Below are positions 35,701-43,627 of a stretch of DNA of 64,000 bases, in pieces. The translations under genes were made by a program, and so were the position numbers. The notes beneath the pieces are model-generated. The model was given only the letters and a program-made list of their open reading frames with translations, searched no databases and was not told the origin of the DNA. Origin of the DNA: a bacterium 1XD21-13 (GTDB lineage Bacteria; Bacillota; Clostridia; Lachnospirales; Lachnospiraceae); assembly GCA_009917555.1 (NCBI GenBank), contig QZDX01000016.1, forward strand, positions 1 through 64,000, in the 5' to 3' direction. Within the stretch, counting starts at the first letter, position 1; every line of letters starts with the position of its first letter.

Positions 35701-36144
35701 TTTTTCCAGAAGCTCCGAGCGTTCCTCCTGAAGATTAAAGGTCTTGTCAATCATTTTCCAGATACCGGTCTTGATCCGGTAATTATCCGCCAAAAAATCC
35801 AGAAGGGCATCCCGCGCCTCCACACTGGTATCCAGATCCAGGCAGATATCATCCCGCAGAAGCTCCTCCCAGCAGGAAGCATCCAGACGCTTCGCGAGGG
35901 AAAAATAAATCTCCCGCACCCGCTCTATCCAAAGCTCCACCGGTGTCTCCGGGGCTTTTTTCAATTCCTCTGGCCGGTCTGCATAGGCATTGGCTGCCTC
36001 ATAAGCCTCACGAAGACGCTTAAACCCCTGCGGATCATCCTCCGGGTTCACCTTCACCAGCAGGCGGCGGTAGGCATCCTGTATGGCCTGTTTATCCTTT
36101 GTCTTTTCAATTTCCAGAATGGAAAAGCTAATGGTTTCGTCCAT
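32764..36144 (-). CDS. Large TPR protein with divergent J-domain
   Basis: A 1126-residue protein from ATG 36144, which follows AAAGGA; upstream extension is unlikely. Residues 1-60 look like a J domain (FSILEIEKTKDKQAIQDAYR, then FKRLREAYEAANAY), but the HPD tripeptide is replaced by NPED (about 33-36). The rest is almost all TPR-like repeats, for example AYYYIERGLLYLEAGEWDLA and TYAYNNQGCIYKYTEQYEKA, with 15 or more units. It has no signal peptide. It lies directly upstream of the HscC-like Hsp70 and is likely its co-chaperone or client adapter. A sigma-A promoter is visible. Confidence 0.82.
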   Translation of the reverse strand: MDETISFSILEIEKTKDKQAIQDAYRRLLVKVNPEDDPQGFKRLREAYEAANAYADRPEELKKAPETPVELWIERVREIYFSLAKRLDASCWEELLRDDICLDLDTSVEARDALLDFLADNYRIKTGIWKMIDKTFNLQEERSELLEKFHPNFIDFVMHQCQSDDDFPYEEFKGEDDADYDTFLYHYYELCRKNDSGDVEGAGGILETLKHLPVSHPYLMLEEARLERNKQEPAKASEWIHGLLAVMEDDMRSLAYGGEIFWENGEKEEAKDCFEKILKDCPTHYMANKYLAKYYQEQADPVKAKEYCVEALRISSQEEALLETMRDINQSLMKLYEERLEQGEISDDDVMELGWCYLQNDLSQKGVTLLEGRTVGDSRRAEYYSLLSKCYLMEQQYQKAVDAARTCIPCIEEEAKAREAEAKEEDKGKQLERIPGRIAGACEIIAKALHMLAREGDLPKEEQDSCYEQALEAIDEALKQEPDTRNYQIEKAQIFMDQEEYQKAIDVCDQMIDTDRNDFYAYVLRQKCCYEMHNGQGVVDNFYSAKDIYNGYPQIYELAADVFIRYSQYEDAKGILKQAKEAEVGSPKLDLIHLTIARETAEKDEEFKAAYEEAKKLEEKFKEYRDSVTDEQMAELYYELARCCRGLDRQRDALKYIEKACSIHKDKLYLWIRANTLADLKEHDRAMADYQICEKEYGENELVYENMARCYASMGKRSQALDYYKKVLKVNEENPRANSRIVDLYTDILKDTGDLKYYHEAVPFATRQLELDPCAYYYIERGLLYLEAGEWDLAEADFLKAAELEPNNTYAYNNQGCIYKYTEQYEKAIELFKKSIEVMEEKETIIAYSNLGGTYERMCDFQRALEWYQKGSREFPQNRGIRKDIIRVYKKMHLLEKAMEEIKSFYGEDTVSCYLETGEVYVQMKRFGKAISLYQAARKKAENDGDVSDAWCHIADVYLYYKKNPKKALECYQKALDLKNKNSYGYDRCCRSIMECYYELGTPDKGIPYQKLALESIGRRFGHIDKYLNDFYYRRSRLYNMGAMYYYIGDLEMARKYFNQIEKAAKCRHCNFKECEDYWEAMGFLREEEGNLTEALNCYEKACRESVRNDLSIAKVEMLTKKLRKR

Positions 36145-36184
36145 TGATATCATTCCTTTCGCGCTTTTGTTCACACTATTTTTT

Positions 36185-36213
36185 AGTATAGCACAAAAGG
36201 TTGGAAATGTGAA
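36185..36213 (-). promoter_or_regulatory. Sigma-A promoter of the TPR-Hsp70 unit
   Basis: TTCACA (36208-36213) and TATACT (36185-36190) lie 17 bp apart on the minus strand, about 41 bp before the start. No CIRCE-type inverted repeat is visible, so HrcA control is not evident. Confidence 0.7.
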
Positions 36214-36250
36214 GATTGGGGATTTAAAATACGCATTGCGTTCTTTTTGA

Positions 36251-36412
36251 GAATGTGTTATTCTTGAAATCAACGAGGACAAAACTAAATACTACTGCCG
36301 AGTTCCGGACCTTCCCGACTGCATCACCACCGCAGATACCATCGACCATGCAATCGAAATGATCACAGACGCTGCCAGCGGATGGCTTGTAGTCGCAGAG
36401 GACTGTATGTGA
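36251..36412 (+). pseudogene. hicB antitoxin fragment
   Basis: An open frame with no start codon encodes ILEINEDKTKYYCRVPDLPD and then CITTADTIDHAIEMITDAAS, followed by GWLVVAED and a stop at 36410-36412. This is the N-terminal HicB core (Y-x-V-P-D-L-P-x-C, then DTIDHAIEM). The 5' end is lost after an upstream TGA and the C-terminal DNA-binding part is replaced by repeat sequence starting at 36404. No HicA toxin is visible. Confidence 0.7.
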
Positions 36413-36480
36413 ACCGTCCGAACACAGATATGGAACAGCACTGGGAGCTGCTGGGCGGCAGGCGCTTATCCGTCCGTCTT
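36404..36480. repeat. Relative of the 13407-13617 palindromic element, fused to hicB
   Basis: TGTATGTGAACCGTCCGAAC, then ACAGATATGG, matches the stretch at about 13553-13583 (TGTATGCGAACCGTCCGAAC, ACAGGATATGG) with one substitution and one indel, and the segment ends with CCGTCCGTC as does the copy near 13615. The junction falls inside the last codons of the hicB fragment. Confidence 0.7.
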
Positions 36481-36490
36481 AATCACACCA

Positions 36491-37897
36491 TCATTCTTTT
36501 AACCTTAACCTCAAAAAACGCTTCTTAAGCTGCGTCAAATTCAGCGGCAATAACGGATAAATATAACTCTTCCCCGCAATCGTCTTATTCCCCGCAATGG
36601 CCACAACCGTAATCAAAATCCCAGCCAAAAATCCCCAAACATTAAACAGAGAAGTAAGCACAAGCAAAATCAACCGCATAAACTTAAGCGCATAGCTAAG
36701 CTCATAGCTGGACTGCGTATAATTTGCAATTGCCACAAAAGCCATATACATCATAATCTCCGCATTAAACCACCCCGAATCTACCGTAAACTGTCCAAGC
36801 ACGATACCAGCCACCACACTGAGAGGCGTGCTCAGCATACTGGGCGTATTGATTGCCGCCAGCCGAAGGCCATCGATAGCCAGCTCCAGCATCAAAAACT
36901 GCCAAACAATCGGTACATTGATGGCATCCTTAATCTGAATAAATTCCAGCCAGGAGGGAATCCACTGTGGATTTTGGAACAAAAGCAGAAATACCGGTGT
37001 CAGCAGTAGTGTAATCAGAGCAATCAAAAACCGAGTCAGCCGCAGATAAGAACCCGTCACCGGTGGAAAATAATAATCATCCGCCTCCTCCACAATATCA
37101 AAGATGGAGGTAGGCACAATCATAGCCTGGGGCGAATTGTCCACCAGAATAATAATGTTCCCCTCCAGGATTGCTGCGGAGGCCGCGTCCGGCCGTTCCG
37201 TAAACTTAAATTTTGGAAAGGGGTTAAACCATTTCCGCTCATAAATACATTCCGCCAGGCTCTCCTGATTCATGGTCAGCGCATCCACCTTAATGGCATT
37301 GATCCGCCCCCGGATCTCCCGCAGGAGCTTTCGATCCACCCGATCCTGCATGTAACACAGCACAATATCCGTCCGGGAGGTTTTTCCTGCCGTAAGAATC
37401 TCCATAGACAGCTTTGGGCTTCGGATTCTCCGCCGAATCAATGCCGTATTGAATACCACGGTCTCCACAAAGCCGTCTTTGGAGCCCCGAAGAGCCTTGT
37501 CCTTGGATGGCTCGTCCACCCCTCGCATGGGATAGGAACGGCAGTCCAGGCCAATACAGGTATCATAGCCGTCAATGAGCAGGCAGGTAATGCCGGAAAG
37601 AAGGCTCTGAATCAACAGATCCTCCTCCTCGATGGCCGTAACCTCCACATAGGGCACCACATGATCGATCATCTGCTTTGCCGTCATGGGCAGCTCCTCG
37701 GGCTTTAACTTATAGAAAAACTCCAGAAGCTTTTCCATAATAGCCTCCTCCAGAAAGCCGTCAATAAAATAAATGCAGGCATCCTTCCCTGCTATGGTAA
37801 TTCCCTTACGGATAATATCAAAATTACTGTCCAGGTTCAAAATTTCATTCAAGTTCGACACATTTTCGTCTAAATGCTCGGAAAGCCTGATTCCCAT
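36491..37897 (-). CDS. spoVAF: SpoVAF-type spore germination protein
   Basis: A 468-residue GerA-family A-subunit protein. The N-terminal soluble domain (NVSNLNEILNLDSNFDI, KDACIYFIDGF) matches SpoVAF better than GerAA. It is followed by the family core DRVDRKLLREIRGRI, NSPQAMIVPTSIFDIVEEAD and YYFPPVTGSYLRLTRFL, then five or so membrane helices (about 288-450). It acts in the spore inner membrane. It is an orphan: no spoVA genes or GerAB/AC neighbours are here. The upstream region has a GCATGT and a TATACTA that resemble weak forespore-sigma elements, with unusual spacing. Confidence 0.88.
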   Translation of the reverse strand: MGIRLSEHLDENVSNLNEILNLDSNFDIIRKGITIAGKDACIYFIDGFLEEAIMEKLLEFFYKLKPEELPMTAKQMIDHVVPYVEVTAIEEEDLLIQSLLSGITCLLIDGYDTCIGLDCRSYPMRGVDEPSKDKALRGSKDGFVETVVFNTALIRRRIRSPKLSMEILTAGKTSRTDIVLCYMQDRVDRKLLREIRGRINAIKVDALTMNQESLAECIYERKWFNPFPKFKFTERPDAASAAILEGNIIILVDNSPQAMIVPTSIFDIVEEADDYYFPPVTGSYLRLTRFLIALITLLLTPVFLLLFQNPQWIPSWLEFIQIKDAINVPIVWQFLMLELAIDGLRLAAINTPSMLSTPLSVVAGIVLGQFTVDSGWFNAEIMMYMAFVAIANYTQSSYELSYALKFMRLILLVLTSLFNVWGFLAGILITVVAIAGNKTIAGKSYIYPLLPLNLTQLKKRFLRLRLKE

Positions 37898-38043
37898 GGT
37901 TCGGGCACCTCCTAATTTGCTTTTTTCATAGTATACCCAAAGGCCCCGTCAAAATACATGCGGAAAAACTATACTTCCGCAACCATGTATGGTATAGTTA
38001 CAGAGTAATAAAAACAGATGTGAACAATAAGGGAGCGAGGATT

Positions 38044-38862
38044 ATGGAAAAAAAGATTCTATTTCTTGATTTGGATGGTACATTGCTAACAGATGCAAAG
38101 GAAATCACACCGGAAAATCTAACTGCCATTCAAAAAGCCACCAGCATGGGACACGCTGTTGTGGTAACCACCGGACGACCCCTGGCCAGCACTGCCAGAC
38201 AGGTGGAAAAGCTGGCTCTTACGGAGCCAGGCTGCTATGCCATCACCTCCAACGGTGCTCTTATCTATAATGCCAATACAAAAGAAATTATTTTTTACAA
38301 GGGCGTACATCGCGACTGTATCCGCGAGGCCTTCGACGAGGCCTACAAATTTCATCTTCACGCTCAAACCTACAATCGTGTAGGGGCTCTTTGTGAGCAT
38401 GACACAAAAGAAATGAAATACTACTCTGATGCTAACCTTTTGCCCTATGAGGTGGTTGAAGATGTGACAAAGGCTTTGGACGAGGACCCTATCAAAATGC
38501 TTTTTATTGATCTCCAGGATCGAAGCCATCTAAACGCATTTCGCCAGCATATGGAGCCCTGGGCCCAAAGAAATCATTTAGATATGTTTTTTTCCTGTGA
38601 TCAATATCTGGAATTCCTTCCGGAAGGGATTAATAAAGGAAGCGGGGTTCGTTTTATCTGTGACTACCTGAATATTTCATATAAGAATACCCTTGCCGCT
38701 GGTGATGCAGAAAATGACATTACGATGCTTCAAGCTGTGAAAACCCCCTGTGTTATGAAAAATGCCCGTCCGGAAATGTATCCTTACGGTGCCTATATTA
38801 CAGAGAGGGATAACAATCACTCTGCCATCGCAGAGATCATTGAGAAATTTATGTTATCGTAA
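38044..38862 (+). CDS. Cof-type HAD-superfamily phosphatase
   Basis: A 272-residue HAD phosphatase with a C2 cap. Motif I is FLDLDGTLLT (about 6-15), motif II TTGRP (about 43), motif III the Lys in INKGSGV (about 198), and motif IV GDAENDITMLQA (about 221). It probably dephosphorylates sugar phosphates or flavin/nucleotide phosphates; the substrate is not predictable. ATG 38044 is chosen over 38020 because GGGAGCGAGG precedes it. It is monocistronic, with a perfect terminator. Confidence 0.9.
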   Translation: MEKKILFLDLDGTLLTDAKEITPENLTAIQKATSMGHAVVVTTGRPLASTARQVEKLALTEPGCYAITSNGALIYNANTKEIIFYKGVHRDCIREAFDEAYKFHLHAQTYNRVGALCEHDTKEMKYYSDANLLPYEVVEDVTKALDEDPIKMLFIDLQDRSHLNAFRQHMEPWAQRNHLDMFFSCDQYLEFLPEGINKGSGVRFICDYLNISYKNTLAAGDAENDITMLQAVKTPCVMKNARPEMYPYGAYITERDNNHSAIAEIIEKFMLS

Positions 38863-38892
38863 AAGGAACGCCGAAATATCGGCGTTCCTTTT
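38861..38892. terminator. Terminator after the HAD gene, bidirectional
   Basis: AAAAGGAACGCCGA and TCGGCGTTCCTTTT form a perfect 14-bp stem with a 4-nt loop. It begins at the last base of the HAD stop codon and also serves the convergent DUF1307 gene. Confidence 0.9.
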
Positions 38893-38918
38893 ACCTTCTT
38901 TGTCTCTTATGTATCGGA

Positions 38919-39377
38919 TTACTCAACCTTTGAATATCCGCCTGCTTCCAGAGATTCCCCAGTAGCCTTTAAGGAAAGCTTGCTTCCATTTCCTTCAATC
39001 TCCAGAAGTCCCTGAGATGCCAGTGTCTCAACTGCGTCGCCTGTTGCATCAATGGTAATAGTAATGGTATAAGCACCTGTTCCGGCGCTTCCTGTACACT
39101 CTACGCCCTCAACAGCCGCATACTGCTCAACCAGAGCATCATACGTTACAACCATCTGATCCTGTGTGGCCTCATCAAAACCGGACATATCCATCTCAAT
39201 CTTCTCGGTGATCTTTACAACCTTGTCACCCTTGGCATCCAGAGTCATGGTATCAACCATCTTGAGACCACTTTCCTCCTGCTCCATCTGATAGGATACT
39301 GTCTGCTCCTTGCCGCCGCATGCTGCCAGTGCCAGAGTCATGCAGAGAACCATTACTACACTTACAATCTTTTTCAT
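38919..39377 (-). CDS. DUF1307 (YehR-like) lipoprotein
   Basis: A 152-residue lipoprotein: MKKIVSVVMVLCMTLALAAC is a signal peptide with lipobox LAAC. The mature part (SYQMEQEESGLKMVDTMTLD, then a beta-rich domain with AVEGVECTGSAGTGAYTI) matches DUF1307/YehR proteins. ATG 39377 is the natural start. It is membrane-anchored, facing outward. Function unknown. Confidence 0.85.
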   Translation of the reverse strand: MKKIVSVVMVLCMTLALAACGGKEQTVSYQMEQEESGLKMVDTMTLDAKGDKVVKITEKIEMDMSGFDEATQDQMVVTYDALVEQYAAVEGVECTGSAGTGAYTITITIDATGDAVETLASQGLLEIEGNGSKLSLKATGESLEAGGYSKVE

Positions 39378-39544
39378 TTTTCCTTTTCTCCCCTCTATTA
39401 GGTAATAATATGGTGTGACAATTGCTGTCACGTACCAATAAGAAATTATACTCCTATTTTTTCTCTCTGTCCAGATAGTTTTTCTCTTCTCTTTATTAAA
39501 TTTTTCTTAACTTTGCCATCTTTAAAGAAACAAATCCCTTTTGA

Positions 39545-41380
39545 TTACTCCCCATTATGAGCATAATAAGTGACATCTTCATAAACAGGCAGCTCCGCAA
39601 CAAAGGGTCTATCGTCTCTTATGTTATACCACCATTCATGCTCTCCCAATAGGTACTCCGGCGTTGCCAGAATCTCTTCTGCATCCTGCACTTCGAAGCT
39701 TTCTGTCTTTGTTTTTCCTATAAAAGTTGCCGTATACCACTCTCCATTTCCTTCCGCTTCATAATGATTATCTTCTCCCAGCCATTCCTGATCCAAAAAT
39801 CGCAGTCTCCGGGCAAGAAAATACTTCATATATCGTACATTGCTTTCAAAATTTTCATAATATCCCGCACGATAGTCAGAATAAGGCCAACGTGTCATAT
39901 CCATTTCCACAGAGCTGCGAAGGAGGTTTGCATAATTATCAATTTTCCCATTCTCTTGAATCAATTCCAATATATAGGGCCTTACTGTTTCTACATAGAC
40001 CTCCACGATTTGATCATAAAAGATATCGTTTTCATAAAGACCGGGATACCATGTAATCGTTCTTTCCCGCAGATAATTCTGAATCTCCAGAGCCGCAAGA
40101 ATCTTCGAGTTGGACAATCCCTGCCCATAAGCACCGTCGTAGTCCCAAATGGGTCCGGCATACAGCTTTTGATCTCCCTGTTCTTTATAAAAATACATAC
40201 TATTTATCCCAAAATCACGGTTTAAAATCACTTCCTCCAACAGGTATCTTAACACGAAGGAATCCAAATCAACATAGTCGAAAAGCCTTTCATCCCCAGT
40301 GGCAATCATATCCTCGATCTGCTGAATATAATCCGCAATATAATCCACCTGCTCCTTTGTTGCATATTGGGGTGCCTGAATGGAAAAGGGATTATTCTCT
40401 TTTGTCAAAAAACCGCTGACGCTGTCATAATTAAGGTCCTTTTCCAAAATATAACCTCCGCTGATATCCTCCGGGTTACGTTCGGCCAGGATTCCCTTTC
40501 TCGTTCCCGTATCAAAGGTTTCCAGATTTTTCAAATCCCCATTCAGTATTCGTGTCTGTTGTTCCAGGTCCATAATCCCCACCCGGTTTTCATGGTTCTC
40601 TATCTTTTCACAGAGCAAATAGTTCCCCCGATATTGTCCGTTTAAATACAGATCCACCCATTCCCCCTCTGATGTATAGGACAATCCCCAATCAGAAGCC
40701 ATTTCCAGACTTATCTTATTTTGAAGCTTATTTCCATCATAGACATTGGACAAAAGTATCCAGTTTTTGCCCTCTTCCATTTGAAACAGATCCGCTTCCC
40801 TTGAAAGTTTTATTTTATAAGATTTCTTTTCGGATTGCCAGGTTGTATTTCCCCTGCTTTTCATAGAATCCAAAAGACCGGCATGACAAACGTTTCCGGC
40901 ACAATCCGTTATCAAAATCCAGCCACCTTCCTGGTATTCTTTATCCTGATCAATCCATTCCATAGAACCGCTATCCGTTTCAATATAAACAGTCCCTATA
41001 TTTGCGGACTTCATAAACAATAAAGTCCCTTCTTCCTCCACATCTCCCCATGAAAAATGATATGTATAATCCGTATTCATTTCATAATTTTGATACCCCT
41101 CCTCAGAGGTAAAATCCACATTTTTACCATCAATCTGAAGATATCCGTTATGAACGATTAATTCCGCCTGCTCCCAGTTAAAAGAAGCGGGTAAAAAGAA
41201 ATACAGAACTCCATCCTTTTCCCATGGATAGATGTTAACTTTATCATAAGAAATGAAAAACTTACCTTCTGAATGTTCCTCTTCTTTTTCATAATAGGTA
41301 TTCCTTTTTGAATATCCCATAAATGCTGTAAGCAATAGGATACTCACAATTCCCATTAACACTGAATAGATGCGTTTCAT
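39545..41380 (-). CDS. CotH-family protein kinase, membrane anchored
   Basis: A 611-residue protein. An N-terminal hydrophobic segment (IYSVLMGIVSILLLTAFMGY) leads to a beta-rich domain and then the CotH kinase-like domain: LDSMKSRGNTTWQSEKKSYK (about 180), NWILLSNVYDGNKLQNKI, GNYLLCEKIE, and the metal-binding DYDGAYGQG (about 410). Family members phosphorylate spore-coat or secreted proteins. ATG 41380 is the start, behind GGGGGAGAGA. Whether it acts in spores or at the vegetative surface is open; the signal anchor favours the surface. Confidence 0.88.
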   Translation of the reverse strand: MKRIYSVLMGIVSILLLTAFMGYSKRNTYYEKEEEHSEGKFFISYDKVNIYPWEKDGVLYFFLPASFNWEQAELIVHNGYLQIDGKNVDFTSEEGYQNYEMNTDYTYHFSWGDVEEEGTLLFMKSANIGTVYIETDSGSMEWIDQDKEYQEGGWILITDCAGNVCHAGLLDSMKSRGNTTWQSEKKSYKIKLSREADLFQMEEGKNWILLSNVYDGNKLQNKISLEMASDWGLSYTSEGEWVDLYLNGQYRGNYLLCEKIENHENRVGIMDLEQQTRILNGDLKNLETFDTGTRKGILAERNPEDISGGYILEKDLNYDSVSGFLTKENNPFSIQAPQYATKEQVDYIADYIQQIEDMIATGDERLFDYVDLDSFVLRYLLEEVILNRDFGINSMYFYKEQGDQKLYAGPIWDYDGAYGQGLSNSKILAALEIQNYLRERTITWYPGLYENDIFYDQIVEVYVETVRPYILELIQENGKIDNYANLLRSSVEMDMTRWPYSDYRAGYYENFESNVRYMKYFLARRLRFLDQEWLGEDNHYEAEGNGEWYTATFIGKTKTESFEVQDAEEILATPEYLLGEHEWWYNIRDDRPFVAELPVYEDVTYYAHNGE

Positions 41381-41431
41381 TCTCTCCCCCTGCGCCTCAA
41401 TTCTATATTCCCCCGGACAATTTTTCAGGAA

Positions 41432-41473
41432 AAAACTGCCAGACAATATGTTACCATATCGCCTGACAGTTTT
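41432..41473. terminator. Terminator of the rimO-ppk operon
   Basis: AAAACTGCCAGACAATATG (41432-41450) and CATATCGCCTGACAGTTTT (41455-41473) form a 19-bp stem with a few G-T or mismatched pairs and a 4-nt loop. On the minus strand it ends in a T run, 22 bp after the ppk stop. Confidence 0.8.
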
Positions 41474-41494
41474 CAACAAATTCATACAAGAATC

Positions 41495-43624
41495 CTACTC
41501 CGCCGGCTCCTCCGGAATGAACACCCGTCCCGTGTAGGCGGAGGATTCCACTCTTACCTTCTCTTTTGCCTCCTCCACAAAATAATCCTGGGAGCTCACG
41601 GAAGCCTTTCCTCTCCGGTCCGCCTTCACATACGTATCGTCCGGCTGGAGCAAATGGGCCTTCACATTATCCTGGAACTCCACATCCAGAATGTGAATCA
41701 CTTCCCTCTTAAGATTCTCCTGCTCAATGGGGAAGAGAATTTCCACACGCTTCTCAAGATTTCTGGGCATCCAGTCTGAGCTGGCACAGTAAACCTCCTC
41801 CTGTCCTCCATTGTGGAAGTAGAAGATCCGGCTGTGCTCCAGGAAGTTCCCCACAATGGAACGCACAGAAATATGCTCGCTAACGCCGGGAATACCCACC
41901 TTCAGGCAGCAGATTCCCCGAATCAATAGCTCGATTGTCACACCTGCGGCGGAGGCTTCATAGAGTGCCGCAATCACATCGGGATCGCAGAGGGAATTCA
42001 TCTTGGCCATAATGTGTCCCTCGCCGCCATTTTCCGCATGCTCCTGCTCTCGACGGATCAAGGTTAAAAACCGCTCCTTCAGCCAGATAGGAGCAAGGGA
42101 AAGCTTGTTCCAGCCCACCGGCTCCGAATAGCCCGACAGCATATTGAACACGGCCGTGGCATCCTCTCCAATGGGCGCCGAACAGGTCATAAGCCCCAAG
42201 TCGGTGTAAAGCTTGGCCGTGGAATCGTTATAATTGCCAGTGCCCAGATGCACGTACCGGCGAATTCCGTCATCCTCCCGGCGCACCACCAGGGTAATCT
42301 TGCTGTGGGTCTTAAGGCCCACCAGGCCGTAAATCACGTGACAGCCCGCCTTCTCAAGCATCTTGGCCCAGAGAATATTGTTCTCCTCGTCAAACCGGGC
42401 CTTTAGCTCCACCAGAACTGACACCTGCTTCCCGTTCTCCGCAGCCTGGGCCAGTGCCGCAATAATGGGCGAATTGCCGCTGACCCGGTAGAGGGTCTGC
42501 TTGATAGCCAGCACCTTTGGATCCACGGAGGCATCCCGCACAAGCTTCACCACCGGATCAAAGGTCTGGTAGGGATGGTGAAGCAGCACATCCCCTTTTC
42601 GGATCTCCTCAAAGATATCGCAGTCTGCCGGAAGCTCCTTTACAGCTGCAGGCACATGCTTGGGATACCGAAGATCGTCAAAGCCGTCCATGCCATACAT
42701 TTTCATAAGGAAGGTCAGATCTAAGGGACCTACGATCTTGTAAATGGAATCCTCCTTAATATTCAGCTCCTTGCGTAGAAGCTTTAGGAGGCGCTTATCC
42801 ATCTTGTCCTCCACCTCCAGGCGGATGGCCTCCCCCCACTGGCGCTTTTTGAGCTGCTTTTGAATCTCCTTTAAGAGATCGGAGGCGTCGTCCTCATCAA
42901 TGGTCAGGTCCGCATTGCGCATCAGACGGTAGGGGTGGGCACAGACAATGTTGTAGCTTAGGAATAGCTGCTGCATGTTGCGCTCAATGATTTCCTCCAA
43001 AAGAATCACAACCTTGGTGCCGTCCTTGGCATCGGGAAGGCGCACAATCCGGGGAAGCACCGAGGGCACCTGTACGGTGGCAAATTCCAGCTCCTCTGTC
43101 TTTTCATTTTTCTTAGACAGCAGCGCCCCGATATTCAGGGACTTATTGCGGATCAGCGGAAAGGGCCGGGAGGAATCCACGGCCATGGGAGTCAGCACCG
43201 GGTAGACATTCTCCCGAAAGTACCGGTCCGCATACCGGGCCTGCTCCTCATCCAGATCCTCGTGCTCCTGAATCACCGTCAGTCCATGCTGGCGCAGAAG
43301 GGGCAGAAGGGATCGGGAGTAGGTGGAATACTGGGTGCTCACCATTTCCCGGGTCGCCTTGATGATCTCGTCAAGCTGCTCCTGGGGCGTTAAGCCTGCA
43401 ATGTCCTTCTTGGTATATTTTGCGTGAACCATGTCCTTTAAGGAGGCCACACGGATCATAAAAAATTCATCCAGGTTGGAGGCTGTGATACTCAAAAACT
43501 TCAACCGCTCAAAGAGGGGGATGCTCTTGTCCCTGGCCTCGCTTAAGACACGCTCATTGAATGCCAGCCAGGACAGCTCCCGATTCCGATAATACTCGCT
43601 TTTGGTAAAATCCTTCTTTTCCAT
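41495..43624 (-). CDS. ppk: Polyphosphate kinase 1
   Basis: A 709-residue PPK1 of normal length, which builds polyphosphate from ATP reversibly. The N-terminal domain has NRELSWLAFNERVL; the catalytic domain has HHPYQTFDPVV (about 350), the phosphorylated His in YGLVGLKTHSKITLVVRRE (about 445), and the second PLD-like site IRGICCLKVGIPGVSEHI (about 587). It is the last gene of the operon and starts 3 bp after ppx. Confidence 0.95.
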   Translation of the reverse strand: MEKKDFTKSEYYRNRELSWLAFNERVLSEARDKSIPLFERLKFLSITASNLDEFFMIRVASLKDMVHAKYTKKDIAGLTPQEQLDEIIKATREMVSTQYSTYSRSLLPLLRQHGLTVIQEHEDLDEEQARYADRYFRENVYPVLTPMAVDSSRPFPLIRNKSLNIGALLSKKNEKTEELEFATVQVPSVLPRIVRLPDAKDGTKVVILLEEIIERNMQQLFLSYNIVCAHPYRLMRNADLTIDEDDASDLLKEIQKQLKKRQWGEAIRLEVEDKMDKRLLKLLRKELNIKEDSIYKIVGPLDLTFLMKMYGMDGFDDLRYPKHVPAAVKELPADCDIFEEIRKGDVLLHHPYQTFDPVVKLVRDASVDPKVLAIKQTLYRVSGNSPIIAALAQAAENGKQVSVLVELKARFDEENNILWAKMLEKAGCHVIYGLVGLKTHSKITLVVRREDDGIRRYVHLGTGNYNDSTAKLYTDLGLMTCSAPIGEDATAVFNMLSGYSEPVGWNKLSLAPIWLKERFLTLIRREQEHAENGGEGHIMAKMNSLCDPDVIAALYEASAAGVTIELLIRGICCLKVGIPGVSEHISVRSIVGNFLEHSRIFYFHNGGQEEVYCASSDWMPRNLEKRVEILFPIEQENLKREVIHILDVEFQDNVKAHLLQPDDTYVKADRRGKASVSSQDYFVEEAKEKVRVESSAYTGRVFIPEEPAE

Positions 43625-43627
43625 TTC

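Noticed and set aside
36145-36250. CIRCE operator before the TPR-Hsp70 unit
   Set aside because: No TTAGCACTC-N9-GAGTGCTAA-like repeat is present.
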